Positions 26,437-38,965 are shown, counted from the first letter of the stretch. The stretch is DNA of 64,000 nucleotides from Aquibium microcysteis (GCF_014495845.1 NZ_CP061080.1:1477001-1541000), one strand, 5' to 3'. The notes: generated by a model not told the origin, from the sequence alone. Made by a program: numbers and translations.

Positions 26437-28110
26437 TCACCGCGTCACGAACACCGTGACGATCGGCTTCTTGCCCCAGGCCTGGTTGGCTGAGTTGCGC
26501 ACCGCGCGCCGCACGGCCTCGAGCACGAGGTCCAGGTCTTTTCGCCTGACACGGGGGATGCTTTCAACGGCGCCGATCGCCGCATCCAGGAGAAGGTCCT
26601 CGAAGTTCTCTCCGGCGCGGTCGTTCTTCGGCAGGCCGATGGCGATCAGGTCGGGGTCGCCGGCGAGGTCGTACTTCTCGTCCATGACGACGTTGACCGC
26701 GACGTGGCCGACATAGGAGAGCTTGCGGCGGTCCTTGACGCCGACCTCTTCCTCGTTGCCGATGATCATGCCGTCCTTGAAGACGCGGCCGAAGGGCACC
26801 TGATCGACGACCTCCGGCTCGCCGGGCGCGATCCGGAACACGTCGCCGTTGCGGACGCGGCCGATATGCGGGATGCCGGCGGCGGCGCCGAGCGCGCCTT
26901 GCGCGACCAGATGCGCGGCCTCGCCATGCACCGGCACGAGGATCTGCGGCCGAACCCATTCGTACATGCGGCGCAGTTCCGCGCGGCGCGGATGGCCGGA
27001 GACGTGCACCAGCGCCTCGTTGTCCTCGACGATGCGGATGCCCTGCTCGATCAGCTGGTTCTTGATCTCGAGGATGCCCTTCTCGTTGCCGGGAATGGTG
27101 CGCGACGAGAAGACGACGATGTCGCCGGCCGTCAGCGCGACGCTCTTCATCTCGTCGCGGGCGAGCTTGGCCAGCGCCGCCCTCGGCTCGCCCTGGCTGC
27201 CGGTGCAGATGACGACGAGGTTCTCGCGCGGGATGAAGCCGAAATCCTCCTCGGCGATGAACTCCGGCAGGCCGTCCATGTAGCCGAGTTCGGTGGCGAC
27301 GTCGATGACGCGCTTCAGCGACCGTCCGAGCACGAGACACTGCCGTCCGGCGTCGCGCGCGGCCTCGGCGATCGAGCGGATGCGCCCGACATTGGACGAG
27401 AAGGTGGTGACGGCGACGCGGCCGGGCGCGGCCTCGATCACCTGACGCAGCCCCTGCCCCACCGCCTGCTCGGACGGTGATTCGCCATCGCGCATGGCAT
27501 TCGTGGAATCGCAGATCAGCGCCGTGATGCCCTCCGCCCCGAGAGCGCGGAACCGGGCCTCGTCGGTCATCGGCCCGATCTCGGGCGCCGGATCGATCTT
27601 CCAGTCGCCGGTGTGGATGATCTTGCCGACGGGCGTGGCGATGGCGAGCGAGACGGGCTCGGGAATGGAATGCGTGACGGCGATGGCCTCGATCGCGAAG
27701 GGACCCACCTCGAAGCGGTCGCCCGCGCGGTAGATCTCGACCGGGATCTTCGGCTTCGACCCGGGCTCCGACTGACGCTTGGCCTCCAGAAGGCCGGCGG
27801 TGAAGGGCGTCATCCAGACGGGGCAGCCGAGTTCCGGCCACAGGTCGAGCAGCGCGCCGTAGTGATCCTCGTGGGCATGGGTGATGATCATGCCGCGCAG
27901 GTTCTTCTTCTCGGACACGATGAAGCGGATGTCCGGCAGCACGAGATCGACGCCCGGCAGATCGGGACCCGGGAACGTCACGCCGCAGTCGACGATGATC
28001 CACTCGCGCCGCTCGCGCGGCCCGAAGCCGTAGAGCGCGAGGTTCATGCCGATTTCGCCGACGCCGCCGAGCGGCGCGAAGACCAGTTCGTCGCTCGTGT
28101 TCTTCGCCAT
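26437..28110 (-). CDS. rnj: Ribonuclease J
   Basis: The 557-residue metallo-beta-lactamase/beta-CASP ribonuclease has the zinc motif THAHEDHYG, later HTGDWKID and a beta-CASP Ser/Thr block (CDSTNAMRDGES, VAVTTFSSNVGRI). The C-terminal HVSGHPRRAELRRMYEWVRP block is typical. RNase J does 5'-to-3' exonuclease and endonuclease RNA processing. It follows birA by 8 bases. Confidence 0.92.
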   Translation of the reverse strand: MAKNTSDELVFAPLGGVGEIGMNLALYGFGPRERREWIIVDCGVTFPGPDLPGVDLVLPDIRFIVSEKKNLRGMIITHAHEDHYGALLDLWPELGCPVWMTPFTAGLLEAKRQSEPGSKPKIPVEIYRAGDRFEVGPFAIEAIAVTHSIPEPVSLAIATPVGKIIHTGDWKIDPAPEIGPMTDEARFRALGAEGITALICDSTNAMRDGESPSEQAVGQGLRQVIEAAPGRVAVTTFSSNVGRIRSIAEAARDAGRQCLVLGRSLKRVIDVATELGYMDGLPEFIAEEDFGFIPRENLVVICTGSQGEPRAALAKLARDEMKSVALTAGDIVVFSSRTIPGNEKGILEIKNQLIEQGIRIVEDNEALVHVSGHPRRAELRRMYEWVRPQILVPVHGEAAHLVAQGALGAAAGIPHIGRVRNGDVFRIAPGEPEVVDQVPFGRVFKDGMIIGNEEEVGVKDRRKLSYVGHVAVNVVMDEKYDLAGDPDLIAIGLPKNDRAGENFEDLLLDAAIGAVESIPRVRRKDLDLVLEAVRRAVRNSANQAWGKKPIVTVFVTR

Positions 28111-28118
28111 GTTCTCTC

Positions 28119-28949
28119 CTAGATCGCCGCGACCGATGCCACGGCTCCGAAATGGACGTCACCTGCCGCCACGGGCCAGATGCGGCCCGCCTCGTCGCGG
28201 ACGAGGAAGCGGCACTCCTCGTCGATCGTCTCGAATGTGCCCCGCACCACCGCGTCCCCGATCCTGACGGCGACGCCGGCACCGAGGCCGGCGGCGCGCG
28301 CAAGCCAGGCGGTGCGTATGGCAGACAGTCCCCTGCCCCCGTTCCAGCTGCGCTCGTGGCGCAGCCAGGCATCCGTGAGGGCGAGAAAGAGCGTCTCGGC
28401 AGTGCAGTCGGCGCCCAATGCCGCGAGCGAGGTCGCCGGATAAGGCAGGTCCTGCGGGTGCGCCACGACGTTGACGCCGATGCCGATCGCCACGGCGAAG
28501 CGTCCCTCCGGCAGCACGACCGATTCCAGCAGGATCCCGGCGAGCTTGGCGCCGTGCGCAAGCACGTCGTTCGGCCATTTGAGTTCGTAGCGGCCGGCGC
28601 CCCCGCGCCCCTGCCCGCCGTCGGGAGCGACGGCGATGTGCGTGCCCGGTGCCACGGCCGACAGCGCGTCGGACAGGGCGAGGCCGGCGACGAAGCCCAG
28701 CGTAGCGGCCTGCGGCAGCGGGCAGCAGTCGACGAGCATGAGCGTGGCGGCGAGATTGCCGGACGGGGTTTCCCAGACGCGGCCGCGCCGGCCGCGGCCG
28801 GTCTCCTGGCGCCTCGCGGCGAGCCAGAGACGCCCGGGATCGCCCGCCCGCGCGCGGTCGATCGCCTCCGCGTTGGTCGAGCCGATGCTGTCGAAGGCTT
28901 CGAGACGGTAGCCTTCGCTCAGGGCAGTCGGCGCGAGGACAAATCCCAT
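28119..28949 (-). CDS. birA: Biotin--[acetyl-CoA-carboxylase] ligase
   Basis: The 276-residue ligase activates biotin and attaches it to the carboxylase carrier. GRGRRGRVWETPSGNL (biotinyl-AMP loop) and the KWPNDVLAHGAKLAGILLE substrate site are present. There is no N-terminal helix-turn-helix, so it is a monofunctional enzyme without BirA repressor function. Its start is 4 bases after the nuoN stop. Confidence 0.92.
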   Translation of the reverse strand: MGFVLAPTALSEGYRLEAFDSIGSTNAEAIDRARAGDPGRLWLAARRQETGRGRRGRVWETPSGNLAATLMLVDCCPLPQAATLGFVAGLALSDALSAVAPGTHIAVAPDGGQGRGGAGRYELKWPNDVLAHGAKLAGILLESVVLPEGRFAVAIGIGVNVVAHPQDLPYPATSLAALGADCTAETLFLALTDAWLRHERSWNGGRGLSAIRTAWLARAAGLGAGVAVRIGDAVVRGTFETIDEECRFLVRDEAGRIWPVAAGDVHFGAVASVAAI

Positions 28950-28953
28950 CGGC

Positions 28954-30390
28954 TCAGAAGAACGTGCCGGCAGCGGCTTCCGCCATGGACTCGATCGGAC
29001 CGCCGATCAGCACATAGAAGAAGACGAAGGCGCCCGCGACCGTCATGACCAGACGCAGTTCGCCGGCCATGGGCTGGAAGCCGCCGGTCGCCTCGTCGAA
29101 CCACATGATCTTGATGACGCGCAGATAGTAGTAGGCGCCAACGACCGAGGCCAGAACGCCGATGACGGCGAGCGCATAGAGGCCGGAGTCGATCGCGGCG
29201 AGGAAGACGTACCACTTGGCCCAGAAGCCGGCGAGCCAGGGGATGCCGGCCAGCGAGAACATCATGATGGTGAGGATGGTCGCCATCATCGGGTTGGTGG
29301 ACGACAGGCCTGCGAGATCGTCGATCTGCTCGACGTTCCCCTCCTTGCGGCGCATCGCCAGGATGAAGGCGAAGGTGCCCAGCGTCATGATCAGGTAGAT
29401 CAGCATGTAGAGCGCGACGCCGCGCACGCCCGCCTGCGAATTGGCGGCGAGGCCGACCATCGCGTAGCCCATGTGGCCGATGGACGAATAGGCCATCAGC
29501 CGCTTGATGTTGCGCTGGCCGATCGCAGCGAAGGCGCCGAGCAGCATCGATGCGATGGAAATGAAGACGACGATCTGCTGCCAGTCGAAGGCGATCGGCT
29601 CGAAGGCGCCCATGGTGACGCGAACGATCAGCGCCATGGCGGCCATCTTGGGCGCGGCGGCGAAGAAGGCGGTGACCGGCGTCGGCGCGCCCTCGTAGAC
29701 GTCGGGCGTCCACATGTGGAAGGGCACGGCCGAGATCTTGAAGGCGAGACCGGCGAGCACGAAGACCAGGCCGAAGACGAGGCCGAGCTGACGCTCGCCG
29801 CCCGCCAGAACCGCGGCGATCTCGTCGAAGCCGGTGTTGCCTGTGTAGCCGTAGACGAGGCTGATGCCGTAGAGCAGCATGCCCGACGAAAGCGCGCCGA
29901 GGACGAAATACTTGAGGCCGGCCTCCGTCGAACGGACGGAATCGCGGTTGATGGCGGCGATGACGTAGGCGGCCAGCGACTGCAGCTCGAGGCCCATGTA
30001 GAGCGTGATCATGTCGTTGGCCGACACCATCAGCAGCATGCCGAGCGTCGAAAGCAGGATCAGCACCGGGAACTCGAACTTGTCGAATTTCTCGGCCTTG
30101 GCGAAGCCGACCGACATGACGAGCGTGACGATCGACCCGATCAGCGTCAGCATCTTCATGAAGCGGGCGAAGGGATCGCTGACGAAGACGCCGTTGAAGC
30201 CGAGGCCGTTCTCGCCGAAGAACAGCATCCAGGCGCCGGCAGCGACGAGAATGGCGACCGACAGGCCATTGACCAAGGTCGTCGACCGCTCGCCGGAAAA
30301 CACGCCGACCATCAGCATGGCCATCGCGCCGACGGCCAGCATCAGTTCGGGTGTGGCCAGTGCCAGGCTGAAGGAGAGTTCAGGCGTCAT
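28954..30390 (-). CDS. nuoN: NADH-quinone oxidoreductase subunit N
   Basis: This 478-residue antiporter-like membrane subunit of complex I has about 14 hydrophobic segments. Conserved charged segments include the [21 protein letters not shown] block. Proton-pumping subunit; last nuo gene, 16 bases after nuoM. Confidence 0.95.
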   Translation of the reverse strand: MTPELSFSLALATPELMLAVGAMAMLMVGVFSGERSTTLVNGLSVAILVAAGAWMLFFGENGLGFNGVFVSDPFARFMKMLTLIGSIVTLVMSVGFAKAEKFDKFEFPVLILLSTLGMLLMVSANDMITLYMGLELQSLAAYVIAAINRDSVRSTEAGLKYFVLGALSSGMLLYGISLVYGYTGNTGFDEIAAVLAGGERQLGLVFGLVFVLAGLAFKISAVPFHMWTPDVYEGAPTPVTAFFAAAPKMAAMALIVRVTMGAFEPIAFDWQQIVVFISIASMLLGAFAAIGQRNIKRLMAYSSIGHMGYAMVGLAANSQAGVRGVALYMLIYLIMTLGTFAFILAMRRKEGNVEQIDDLAGLSSTNPMMATILTIMMFSLAGIPWLAGFWAKWYVFLAAIDSGLYALAVIGVLASVVGAYYYLRVIKIMWFDEATGGFQPMAGELRLVMTVAGAFVFFYVLIGGPIESMAEAAAGTFF

Positions 30391-30406
30391 CGTCCCACCA
30401 AACCTT

Positions 30407-31924
30407 TTACTGCGCCAGAGCGGCCGCGGCGGTGGCCCGCCCGGCGTCGATCGAGGCAGTGACGTTGCTGACGAGCGCTTCGACCGAGGCGGCCGTCGCG
30501 TCGAGGATCGGCGACGGATAGACGCCGAAGAAGATCACCAGGGCGACCAGCGGATAGATCACCGCCTTTTCCCGGACAGACAGGTCGAGGAGCCCCTTCA
30601 GGCTGTCCTTGGTCAGGGCACCGAAGACCACGCGGCGGTAGAGCCACAGCGCGTAGGCGGCCGAGAGGATGACGCCGGTGGTGGCGAAGAAGGCGACCCA
30701 GGTGTTGGCCTGGAAGGCGCCGAGCAGCGTCATGAACTCGCCCACGAAGCCGGACGTGCCCGGCAGGCCGACATTGGCCATGGTGAGGATCAGGAACACC
30801 ACCGCGTATTTCGGCATGTTGTTGACGAGGCCGCCATAGGCGGCGATCTCGCGGGTGTGCATGCGGTCGTAGACGACGCCGACGCACAGGAACAGCGCGC
30901 CGGAGACGAGGCCGTGCGACAGCATCTGGAACACCGCGCCCTGGATGCCGATCTCGTTCATCGTGAAGATGCCCATGGTGACGAAGCCCATGTGGGCGAC
31001 GGACGAATAGGCGATCAGCTTCTTGATGTCCTCCTGCATCAGCGCCACCAGCGAGGTGTAGATGATGGCGATGACCGACAGCGCGAAGACGAAGGGCGCG
31101 AAGTCGGCCGAGGCGAGCGGGAACATCGGCAGCGAGAAGCGCAGGAAGCCGTAGCCACCCATCTTGAGCAGGATGCCGGCGAGGATGACGGAGCCGGCCG
31201 TCGGGGCCTCCACGTGCGCGTCGGGCAGCCAGGTGTGCACCGGCCACATCGGCATCTTCACCGCGAAGGAGGCGAAGAAGGCAAGCCACAGCCAGGTCTG
31301 CATGTTCGCCGGGAAATCATGGGCGAGCAGCGTCGGGATGTCGGTGGTGCCGGCCTGCCAGTACATGGCCATGATGGCCAGCATCATCAGCACCGAGCCG
31401 AGCAGCGTATAGAGGAAGAACTTGAACGAGGCATACACGCGCCGCTTGCCGCCCCACACGCCGATGATGATGAACATCGGGATCAGGCCGGCCTCGAAGA
31501 AGACGTAGAACAGCACGATGTCGAGCGCGCAGAACACGCCGATCATCAGCGTCTCGAGCACCAGGAAGGCGATCATGTATTCCTTGACGCGCTTCTCCAC
31601 CGCCTCCCAGGAGGCGAGGATGCAGAGCGGCATCAGGAAGGTCGTCAGGATGACGAACAGCATCGAGATGCCGTCGACGCCCATGTGGTAGGCGATGCCG
31701 GAGCCGAGCCACTCGGTCTTCTCGACGAACTGGAAGCCGGCCGTGCCCGGATCGAACGCCGCCCAGATGAACAGCGACAGGACGAAGGTGAAGGCGGTGG
31801 TGAACAGCGCGACGTTGCGGATGTTGCGGCGCGCCGCCGCGCCCTCGTCCCGGATCATCAGGATGAGGAAGGCGCCGACCAGCGGCAGGAAGGTGACCGT
31901 GGAGAGGATGGGCCACTCAGACAT
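30407..31924 (-). CDS. nuoM: NADH-quinone oxidoreductase subunit M
   Basis: A 505-residue antiporter-like subunit with the [19 protein letters not shown] motif. ATG 31924 overlaps the nuoL stop, so a longer in-frame extension into nuoL is rejected. It pumps protons in the membrane arm of complex I. Confidence 0.95.
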   Translation of the reverse strand: MSEWPILSTVTFLPLVGAFLILMIRDEGAAARRNIRNVALFTTAFTFVLSLFIWAAFDPGTAGFQFVEKTEWLGSGIAYHMGVDGISMLFVILTTFLMPLCILASWEAVEKRVKEYMIAFLVLETLMIGVFCALDIVLFYVFFEAGLIPMFIIIGVWGGKRRVYASFKFFLYTLLGSVLMMLAIMAMYWQAGTTDIPTLLAHDFPANMQTWLWLAFFASFAVKMPMWPVHTWLPDAHVEAPTAGSVILAGILLKMGGYGFLRFSLPMFPLASADFAPFVFALSVIAIIYTSLVALMQEDIKKLIAYSSVAHMGFVTMGIFTMNEIGIQGAVFQMLSHGLVSGALFLCVGVVYDRMHTREIAAYGGLVNNMPKYAVVFLILTMANVGLPGTSGFVGEFMTLLGAFQANTWVAFFATTGVILSAAYALWLYRRVVFGALTKDSLKGLLDLSVREKAVIYPLVALVIFFGVYPSPILDATAASVEALVSNVTASIDAGRATAAAALAQ

Positions 31925-33918
31925 CAGAAATTGCTCCCCAGCATCATCCAGGTCACGAGCGCGGCGACGCCGATGAGCATGGCGAAGGCGTAGTGGTAGA
32001 GGAAACCGCTCTGCAGCTTGACCACGCGGGCGGTGACGTCGCCGACGCGGGCCGAGATACCGTCGGGGCCGAGCCCGTCGATGACGCGGCCGTCGCCGGT
32101 CTTCCACAGGAAGTGGCCGAGGCGCTTGGCGGGCCGCACGAACAGGACGTCGTACAGCTCGTCGAAGTACCACTTGTTGAGCAGGAAGGCGTAGAGCCCG
32201 CGATGCTGGGCGGCAAGCCGCTTCGGCGTCTCCGGCGAGCGGATGTAGAACTGGAAGGCGACGGCGAAGCCGGCGAGCATGGCCGCCAGCGGCGCGAGCT
32301 TCACCCACAGCGGCACGTCGTGGAACTCGTGCAGGATGTGGTTCTCGGGGAGGATGAACAGCGCGCCCTTCCAGAATTCGTCATAGCCGTGGCCGATGAA
32401 GAAATCATGGAAGACGATACCGGCGAACAGCGCGCCGAAGGCCAGCACGAAGAGAGGCACCAGCATGACCATCGGCGATTCGTGCACGTGATGCATGACG
32501 TCGGCGGTGGCGCGCGGCTTGCCGTGGAAGGTCATGAAGATCAGCCGCCAGGAGTAGAAGCTGGTGAACATGGCCGCCACGACGAGCAGCACGAAGGCGA
32601 AGGGTGCGGCGGCCGAGTGGGCGGCGAAGGCGCCCTCGATGATGGCGTCCTTGGAGAAGAAGCCGGCCGTGCCGATGATGGTTACGGGGATGCCGACGCC
32701 GGTGAGCGCAAGCGTGCCGATGACCATCATCCAGTAGGTCCACGGGATCAGCTTGCGCAGTCCGCCCATGCGCCGCATGTCCTGCTCGTCCGACACGGCA
32801 TGGATGACCGAGCCGGAGCCGAGGAACAGCAGCGCCTTGAAGAAGGCGTGCGTGAACAGGTGGAAGATGGCCGCCGAATAGAAGCCGAGCCCGATGGCAA
32901 CGAACATGTAGCCGAGCTGCGAGCAGGTCGAATAGGCGATGACGCGCTTGATGTCGTTCTGGACGAGGCCGACCGTCGCCGCGAAGAAGGCGGTGAAGGC
33001 ACCGATGACGGTGACGACGAGAAGCGCCGTGTGCGACAGTTCGAAGATCGGCGACAGGCGCGCGACCATGAAGACGCCCGCCGTGACCATGGTCGCGGCA
33101 TGGATCAGCGCCGACACGGGGGTCGGGCCCTCCATGGCGTCAGGCAGCCAGGTGTGCAGCGGCACCTGCGCCGACTTGCCCATGGCGCCCATGAAGAGCA
33201 GCAGGCAGACGACGGTGATCGCGGCATGGCGGTCGAGTTCGTAGCCGAGGAAGTTCAGCACCGCGGGGCCATGCGCGGCCGCTTCCGCGCCCTCGGCCGG
33301 GATGAAGGCCTGGGTGCTGGCGAAGATGGTGCCGAATTCGATCGAGCCGAACAGCACGAAGACGCCGAAGATGCCGAGCGCGAAGCCGAAGTCGCCGACG
33401 CGGTTGACGATGAAGGCCTTCATGGCGGCCGCATTGGCCGAAGGCTTCTTGTACCAGAAACCGATCAGCAGGTAGGACGCGAGGCCGACGCCCTCCCAGC
33501 CGAAGAACATCTGGACGAGGTTGTCCGACGTCACCAGCATCAGCATGGCGAAGGTAAAGAGCGACAGGTAGGCGAAGAAGCGCGGCCGATGCGGATCGTG
33601 GTGCATGTAGCCGATCGAGTAGATGTGGACGAGCGCGGAGACGGAGTTCACCACGACCAGCATGACCACCGTCAGCGTGTCGATGCGGAAGGCCCACGAG
33701 ACGCTGAGGCCGGCGGTCTCGATGAAGCGCAGCACCGGCACGGTGAAGGCCTCGCCCTCGCCGAAGCCGACGGTGAAGAAGGCCACCCACGACAGCAGCG
33801 CGGCGACCACGAGCAGGCCCGAGGTGACGTATTCCGCAGCCTTCGCGCCGATCGCGTTGCCGAACAGGCCGGCGATCAGGAAGCCGAGGAGCGGGAGGAA
33901 GACGATCGCGTGATACAT
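31924..33918 (-). CDS. nuoL: NADH-quinone oxidoreductase subunit L
   Basis: The 664-residue distal pump subunit carries [27 protein letters not shown] and a long C-terminal lateral helix region. The start lies 10 bases after nuoK. Confidence 0.95.
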   Translation of the reverse strand: MYHAIVFLPLLGFLIAGLFGNAIGAKAAEYVTSGLLVVAALLSWVAFFTVGFGEGEAFTVPVLRFIETAGLSVSWAFRIDTLTVVMLVVVNSVSALVHIYSIGYMHHDPHRPRFFAYLSLFTFAMLMLVTSDNLVQMFFGWEGVGLASYLLIGFWYKKPSANAAAMKAFIVNRVGDFGFALGIFGVFVLFGSIEFGTIFASTQAFIPAEGAEAAAHGPAVLNFLGYELDRHAAITVVCLLLFMGAMGKSAQVPLHTWLPDAMEGPTPVSALIHAATMVTAGVFMVARLSPIFELSHTALLVVTVIGAFTAFFAATVGLVQNDIKRVIAYSTCSQLGYMFVAIGLGFYSAAIFHLFTHAFFKALLFLGSGSVIHAVSDEQDMRRMGGLRKLIPWTYWMMVIGTLALTGVGIPVTIIGTAGFFSKDAIIEGAFAAHSAAAPFAFVLLVVAAMFTSFYSWRLIFMTFHGKPRATADVMHHVHESPMVMLVPLFVLAFGALFAGIVFHDFFIGHGYDEFWKGALFILPENHILHEFHDVPLWVKLAPLAAMLAGFAVAFQFYIRSPETPKRLAAQHRGLYAFLLNKWYFDELYDVLFVRPAKRLGHFLWKTGDGRVIDGLGPDGISARVGDVTARVVKLQSGFLYHYAFAMLIGVAALVTWMMLGSNF

Positions 33919-33928
33919 GGTCTGCCGA

Positions 33929-34237
33929 TCAGCCCTTCATCATGTTGACGTCTTCGACGTCGATCGAGCCGCGGTTGCGGAAGAAGACGACGAGAATGGC
34001 GAGCCCGATCGCGGCCTCGGCGGCGGCGACGGTGAGCACGAACAGGGCGAAGACCTGTCCGACGAGGTCGCCGAGCTCCGCGGAGAAGGCGACGAAGTTG
34101 ATGTTGACCGCGAGCAGGATGAGCTCGACCGACATCAGGATGATGATGACGTTCTTGCGGTTCAGGAAGATGCCGAACACGCCGAGCGTGAACAGGATCG
34201 CCGAGACGGTGAGGAAATGCGCGATTCCGATTTCCAT
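33929..34237 (-). CDS. nuoK: NADH-quinone oxidoreductase subunit K
   Basis: A 102-residue subunit with three membrane segments. Two membrane Glu residues in [13 protein letters not shown] and [11 protein letters not shown] are those needed for proton coupling in this family. It lies 9 bases after nuoJ. Confidence 0.95.
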   Translation of the reverse strand: MEIGIAHFLTVSAILFTLGVFGIFLNRKNVIIILMSVELILLAVNINFVAFSAELGDLVGQVFALFVLTVAAAEAAIGLAILVVFFRNRGSIDVEDVNMMKG

Positions 34238-34246
34238 GGTCCTACC

Positions 34247-34867
34247 TCAGATTCCCTTGCCGGTCTCGACGTCGACCACCTCGATGGCGGTGGCCGGCGT
34301 GCGGGCCACCTGGGCGGGAATCGACTGGCGCCTGACGCCTTCCTTGTGGCGCAGCGTGAGCACGATGGCGCCGATCATCGCCACCAGCAGCACCATGCCG
34401 GCGATCTGGAAGAAGAAAAGGAAGTCGGTGTAGAGCACGTCGCCGAGCGCCGCGGTGTTGGAGCGGACTTCCATGGGCGGGATCGGCCGCGTGATCTCGC
34501 CGGCGAGCTGCGGTGCCAGCGTGTAGCCGCCGACGACGACGATGAGTTCGGCCGCGAGGATCAGCCCGACCAGCGCCCCGATCGGCGCATATTGCAGCGC
34601 ACCCTGCTTCAGTTCGGCGAAGTCGACGTCGAGCATCATGACGACGAAGAGGAACAGCACTGCCACGGCGCCGACATAGACGACGAGCAGGATCATCGCC
34701 AGGAACTCCGCGCCCGTGAGCAGGAAGAGCCCGGCGGCGTTGAAGAAGGTCAGGATCAGCCAGAGCACGGAATGCACGGGGTTGCGGGCCGCGATCACCA
34801 TGAAGGCGCTCGCCACCGCGATGAAGGCGAACACGTAGAAGAAGATCGCCTCTAGTCCTGTCAGCAT
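34247..34867 (-). CDS. nuoJ: NADH-quinone oxidoreductase subunit J
   Basis: A 206-residue membrane subunit with five hydrophobic segments and the conserved YVGAVAVLFLFVVMML segment. A 122-base gap separates it from nuoI, the widest inside this nuo stretch apart from the nuoG-HhH gap; nothing is recognised in it. Confidence 0.95.
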   Translation of the reverse strand: MLTGLEAIFFYVFAFIAVASAFMVIAARNPVHSVLWLILTFFNAAGLFLLTGAEFLAMILLVVYVGAVAVLFLFVVMMLDVDFAELKQGALQYAPIGALVGLILAAELIVVVGGYTLAPQLAGEITRPIPPMEVRSNTAALGDVLYTDFLFFFQIAGMVLLVAMIGAIVLTLRHKEGVRRQSIPAQVARTPATAIEVVDVETGKGI

Positions 34868-34989
34868 GGGTTTCCCCCGGTTTCGGCGGCACAGCCTGCG
34901 CTGTGTCCTTGAGCGGCCCCCGGATCGTGCCGGTCCGGAACCGCGTTGTCCCTTAGACGAGCAGGCCCTGCTCGTCCATCATTGGCGGA

Positions 34990-35481
34990 TCACCTGTAGG
35001 GCGAATCCAGAGCGATGTTGCGCGCGATCTCGCGCTCCCAGCGGTCGCCGTTGGCGAGCAGCTTTTCCTTGTCGTAGTAGAGTTCCTCGCGCGTCTCGGT
35101 CGAGAACTCGAAATTCGGTCCCTCCACGATCGCGTCGACCGGGCAGGCCTCCTGGCAGAAGCCGCAATAGATGCACTTCACCATGTCGATGTCGTAGCGC
35201 ACCGTGCGGCGCGTGCCGTCGTTGCGGCGCGGTCCGGCCTCGATGGTGATGGCCTGTGCCGGACAGATCGCCTCGCAAAGCTTGCAGGCGATGCAGCGTT
35301 CCTCGCCGTTGGGATAGCGGCGCAGCGCGTGCTCGCCGCGGAAGCGCGGGCTGAGCGGACCCTTCTCGTGCGGATAGTTGATCGTGTATTTCGGCGCGAA
35401 CAGCTGCCGCATCGACAGGAAGAAGGCGCCGACGAATTCCTTCAGGAGCAGTGACTTGGCGGCTTGTGCAAGGGCCGACAT
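34990..35481 (-). CDS. nuoI: NADH-quinone oxidoreductase subunit I
   Basis: The 163-residue peripheral subunit carries clusters N6a and N6b in two ferredoxin motifs, [16 protein letters not shown] and [16 protein letters not shown]. It passes electrons towards quinone. It is separated by 2 bases from the small ORF upstream. Confidence 0.95.
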   Translation of the reverse strand: MSALAQAAKSLLLKEFVGAFFLSMRQLFAPKYTINYPHEKGPLSPRFRGEHALRRYPNGEERCIACKLCEAICPAQAITIEAGPRRNDGTRRTVRYDIDMVKCIYCGFCQEACPVDAIVEGPNFEFSTETREELYYDKEKLLANGDRWEREIARNIALDSPYR

Positions 35482-35483
35482 GG

Positions 35484-35675
35484 CTATTCTCCGGCAAACA
35501 GGGGGGCCACGAAGAAGCCCACGATGGGCAGGAGCACCAGCTGGCTCATGCCCGTGATGGTGAGGACGCGTTTCGTCTCGGGAAGCTCGACGCGGCTGGC
35601 GAGCAGGCGCAGCAGCGCGAAGTCGGCGATGGCAATCGCCAGACCGGCCAGGGCGCCGACGACGCCCGCAGTCAT
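35484..35675 (-). CDS. Small two-helix membrane protein in the nuo operon
   Basis: A 63-residue frame between nuoH and nuoI starts inside the nuoH stop (ATGA overlap) and ends 2 bases before nuoI, so it is translationally packed into the operon. It has two hydrophobic stretches ([18 protein letters not shown] and [16 protein letters not shown]). I recognise no family. It could be an accessory complex I subunit or assembly factor; this is inferred only from position. Confidence 0.6.
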   Translation of the reverse strand: MTAGVVGALAGLAIAIADFALLRLLASRVELPETKRVLTITGMSQLVLLPIVGFFVAPLFAGE

Positions 35676-36718
35676 GCCGACAGCCCCGTAATCTTGAGGA
35701 AGGCCGCCGTGGCGACGACCATGAACAGCGAGATCGGCAGGAACACCTTCCAGCCCAGCCGCATCAGCTGGTCGTAGCGGTAGCGCGGCACGAAGGCCTT
35801 CACCATGGCGAACATGAAGAAGACGAAGCAGACCTTGAGCACGAACCAGATGACGCCCGGCACCCAGGTGAAGGGGGCGAAGTCGAAGGGCGGCAGCCAT
35901 CCGCCGAGGAACAGAATGGTGGTGAGCGCGCACATCAGCACGATCGCCACGTATTCGCCGAGGAAGAACAGCAGGAACGGCGTCGAGGAATATTCCAGCA
36001 TGTGGCCGGCGACGAGCTCCGATTCGGCCTCCACGAGGTCGAAGGGCGGACGGTTCGTCTCGGCCAGCGCCGAGATGAAGAAGATCACGAACATCGGGAA
36101 CAGCCCGAGCCAGTGCCAGTCGAGGAAGCTGTTGGGCAGACCGAGCATGGTGCCGAGGCCGTCGACCTGCGACAGCACGATCGCCGACAGGTTCAGCGAA
36201 CCGACGCAGAGCAGGACGGTGACGATGACGAAGCCGATCGAGACCTCGTAGGACACCATCTGCGCGGCGGACCGCAGGGCACCGAGGAAGGGGTACTTCG
36301 AGTTCGACGCCCATCCGCCCATGATCACGCCATAGACCTCGAGCGAGGAGATGGCGAAGACGAACAGGATGCCGACGTTGATGTCGGCGATGGCCCATCC
36401 CGGTGCGACCGGGATGACCGCCCAGGCCGAGATGGCCAGCACCGCCGAAACGAGCGGCGCCAGCAGGAAGACGCCCTTGTTGGCACCCGACGGAATGACC
36501 GGCTCCTTGAAGACGAACTTCAGGAGATCGGCGAAGGCCTGGAAAAGGCCCCAGGGGCCGACGACGTTGGGGCCGCGGCGGCGCTGCACGGCAGCCCAGA
36601 TCTTGCGGTCGGCATAGAGCAGATAGGCCACCAGGATCAGCAGCACGACGATCAGGACGACCGACTTGAGCAGGATGATCAGCGCCGGCAGGACGTAGAT
36701 CGAGAAGAAGTCTTCCAT
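35672..36718 (-). CDS. nuoH: NADH-quinone oxidoreductase subunit H
   Basis: The 348-residue quinone-chamber subunit has the conserved blocks [19 protein letters not shown] and [19 protein letters not shown]. It links the peripheral and membrane arms. It starts 10 bases after nuoG. Confidence 0.95.
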   Translation of the reverse strand: MEDFFSIYVLPALIILLKSVVLIVVLLILVAYLLYADRKIWAAVQRRRGPNVVGPWGLFQAFADLLKFVFKEPVIPSGANKGVFLLAPLVSAVLAISAWAVIPVAPGWAIADINVGILFVFAISSLEVYGVIMGGWASNSKYPFLGALRSAAQMVSYEVSIGFVIVTVLLCVGSLNLSAIVLSQVDGLGTMLGLPNSFLDWHWLGLFPMFVIFFISALAETNRPPFDLVEAESELVAGHMLEYSSTPFLLFFLGEYVAIVLMCALTTILFLGGWLPPFDFAPFTWVPGVIWFVLKVCFVFFMFAMVKAFVPRYRYDQLMRLGWKVFLPISLFMVVATAAFLKITGLSA

Positions 36719-36728
36719 GGTCCCTGCC

Positions 36729-38810
36729 CTACTCCGCTGCCTGCTTGAACCCGTCGCGGGCGAGAGCCGAGCATTCGGCCATCACCGCCGAGGCGCGCGC
36801 GATCGGATTGGTCAGATAGAAGTCGCCGATCGCCGGCACGAAGCGCGCATTGCCGATCTCGCCGCCCATGGCCCCCAGCCTCGCGACGTCGGCCGGATCG
36901 CCGGCGGCGATGTCGTCGATTCCGGCGAGATGCGGGTGTTCCGCGTAGAGCTTCGCGCGCAGCTGCGCCAGCGAATCGTAGGGCAGCTTCCTGCCCAGAA
37001 CGTCCGACAGCGCACGCAGGATCGCCCAGTCCTCCTTCGCCTCGCCCGGCGCGAAGCCGGCGCGGGTGGTCATCTGGACTCGGCCTTCGGTGTTGACGTA
37101 GGTGCCCGACTTCTCGGTGTAGGTGGCTCCCGGCAGGATGACGTCGGCGCGGTGCGCGCCCCGGTCGCCATGGCTGCCGACATAGACCGTGAAGGCCTGG
37201 CCGATGGCCGCCGTGTCGATCTCGTCGGCGCCGAGCAGGAAGAGCACGTCGAGCGCGCCCATCATGCCGGCCACGCTGAGGCCACCTTCGCCCGGCACGA
37301 AGCCGATGTCGAGGCCGCCGACGCGTGCCGCCGCCGTGTGCAGCACGCCGAAGCCGTTCCAGCCGTCGGCGACAGCGCCGACGTCGGAGGCGATCTTCGC
37401 CGCCAGCGACAGCACGGCCGCGCCGTCGGGACGGGCGAGCGAGCCCTGGCCGACGATGACCATCGGCCGCGCGGCCTTCTTCAGCGCGTCGAGGAAGGAC
37501 AGGCTGCCGGCGGCCAGGTCCTTCAGGGTCTCGGTACCGGCGCCGAGCATCTCGTGGTCGTAGCGCAGATCGGCCGCCTCCCCGATGACGCCGATCGGGA
37601 AGTTGCCCATGCGCCAGCGCTTGCGGATCCGCGCATTGAGGACCGATGCCTCGAAGCGCGGGTTGGAGCCGATGATCAGCAGCGCGTCTGCGCTCTCGAT
37701 GCCCTCGATGGTGGGGTTGAAGAGATAGGAGGCGCGCCCGAACGACGGATCGAGAGCGGCGCCGTCCTGGCGGCAGTCGACGTTCGCCGACCCGAGCGCC
37801 GTCATCAGCGCCTTCAGAGCGTACATCTCCTCGACGCTGGCGAGATCGCCGGCGATCGCGCCGATGCGGTCCGGCTTCGCGGCCGCGACCTTCTCCTTGA
37901 TGGCAGCGAAGGCTTCGGCCCAGGAGGCGGGGGCCAGCCGGCCGTTGCGGCGGACGTAGGGCCGGTCGAGCCGCTGCGCGCGCAGGCCGTCCCAGACGAA
38001 GCGGGTCTTGTCGGAGATCCACTCCTCGTTCACCTGGTCGTTGACGCGCGGCAGGATGCGCATAACCTCGCGGCCGCGCGTGTCGACGCGGATCGCGGAG
38101 CCGACGGCGTCCATGACGTCGATCGATTCGGTCTTGGTCAGCTCCCAGGGCCGGGCCTGGAAGGCGTAGGGCTTCGAGGTCAGTGCACCGACCGGGCAGA
38201 GGTCGATGACGTTGCCCTGGAGTTCCGAGGTCATCGCCTGTTCGAGATAGGTGGTGATCTCGGCATCCTCGCCGCGGCCGATCAGGCCGAGTTCGGAGAT
38301 TCCAGCCACTTCCGTCGTGAACCTCACGCAGCGCGTGCAGTGGATGCAGCGCGTCATGATGGTCTTGACCAGCGGGCCGATGTACTTGTCTTCGACCGCG
38401 CGCTTGTTCTCGTGGTAGCGCGAGGCGTCGACGCCGAAGGCCATCGCCTGGTCCTGCAGGTCGCACTCGCCGCCCTGGTCGCAGATCGGGCAGTCGAGCG
38501 GATGGTTGATGAGGAGGAACTCCATCACCCCCTCGCGCGCCTTCTTGACCATCGGCGTGTTGGTGAAGATCTCGGGTGCCTCGCCGTTGGGGCCGGGGCG
38601 CAAATCGCGCACGCCCATGGCGCAGGAGGCAGCGGGCTTCGGCGGGCCGCCCTTCACCTCGACCAGGCACATGCGGCAGTTGCCGGCGATCGACAGCCGC
38701 TCGTGGAAACAGAAGCGGGGGACCTCCGCACCGGCCTCCTCCGCCGCCTGCAGCAGCGTGAAGTGGTCGGGTACCTCGATCTCTTTCCCGTCGACCTTGA
38801 TCTTAGCCAT
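36729..38810 (-). CDS. nuoG: NADH-quinone oxidoreductase subunit G
   Basis: This 693-residue iron-sulfur subunit has an N-terminal 2Fe-2S ferredoxin domain ([15 protein letters not shown]), the [18 protein letters not shown]is/Cys cluster region, and [11 protein letters not shown] long molybdopterin-oxidoreductase-like domain without molybdenum function follows. Length and order are usual for alphaproteobacteria. Confidence 0.95.
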   Translation of the reverse strand: MAKIKVDGKEIEVPDHFTLLQAAEEAGAEVPRFCFHERLSIAGNCRMCLVEVKGGPPKPAASCAMGVRDLRPGPNGEAPEIFTNTPMVKKAREGVMEFLLINHPLDCPICDQGGECDLQDQAMAFGVDASRYHENKRAVEDKYIGPLVKTIMTRCIHCTRCVRFTTEVAGISELGLIGRGEDAEITTYLEQAMTSELQGNVIDLCPVGALTSKPYAFQARPWELTKTESIDVMDAVGSAIRVDTRGREVMRILPRVNDQVNEEWISDKTRFVWDGLRAQRLDRPYVRRNGRLAPASWAEAFAAIKEKVAAAKPDRIGAIAGDLASVEEMYALKALMTALGSANVDCRQDGAALDPSFGRASYLFNPTIEGIESADALLIIGSNPRFEASVLNARIRKRWRMGNFPIGVIGEAADLRYDHEMLGAGTETLKDLAAGSLSFLDALKKAARPMVIVGQGSLARPDGAAVLSLAAKIASDVGAVADGWNGFGVLHTAAARVGGLDIGFVPGEGGLSVAGMMGALDVLFLLGADEIDTAAIGQAFTVYVGSHGDRGAHRADVILPGATYTEKSGTYVNTEGRVQMTTRAGFAPGEAKEDWAILRALSDVLGRKLPYDSLAQLRAKLYAEHPHLAGIDDIAAGDPADVARLGAMGGEIGNARFVPAIGDFYLTNPIARASAVMAECSALARDGFKQAAE

Positions 38811-38965
38811 GCCGTCTTCCGATCTCCGCGGCGCTCCAGCGACGCCGCATTCTCGTCTTCACAGTCTCTCGACCGGTCCCATACGCCGGATGTCCGCCGC
38901 AGCGCAACATGGCGCGCGCCGCCCGCCATCCGTCCCGCCGGACCGACCCCCGTCTCGTCGTCCCC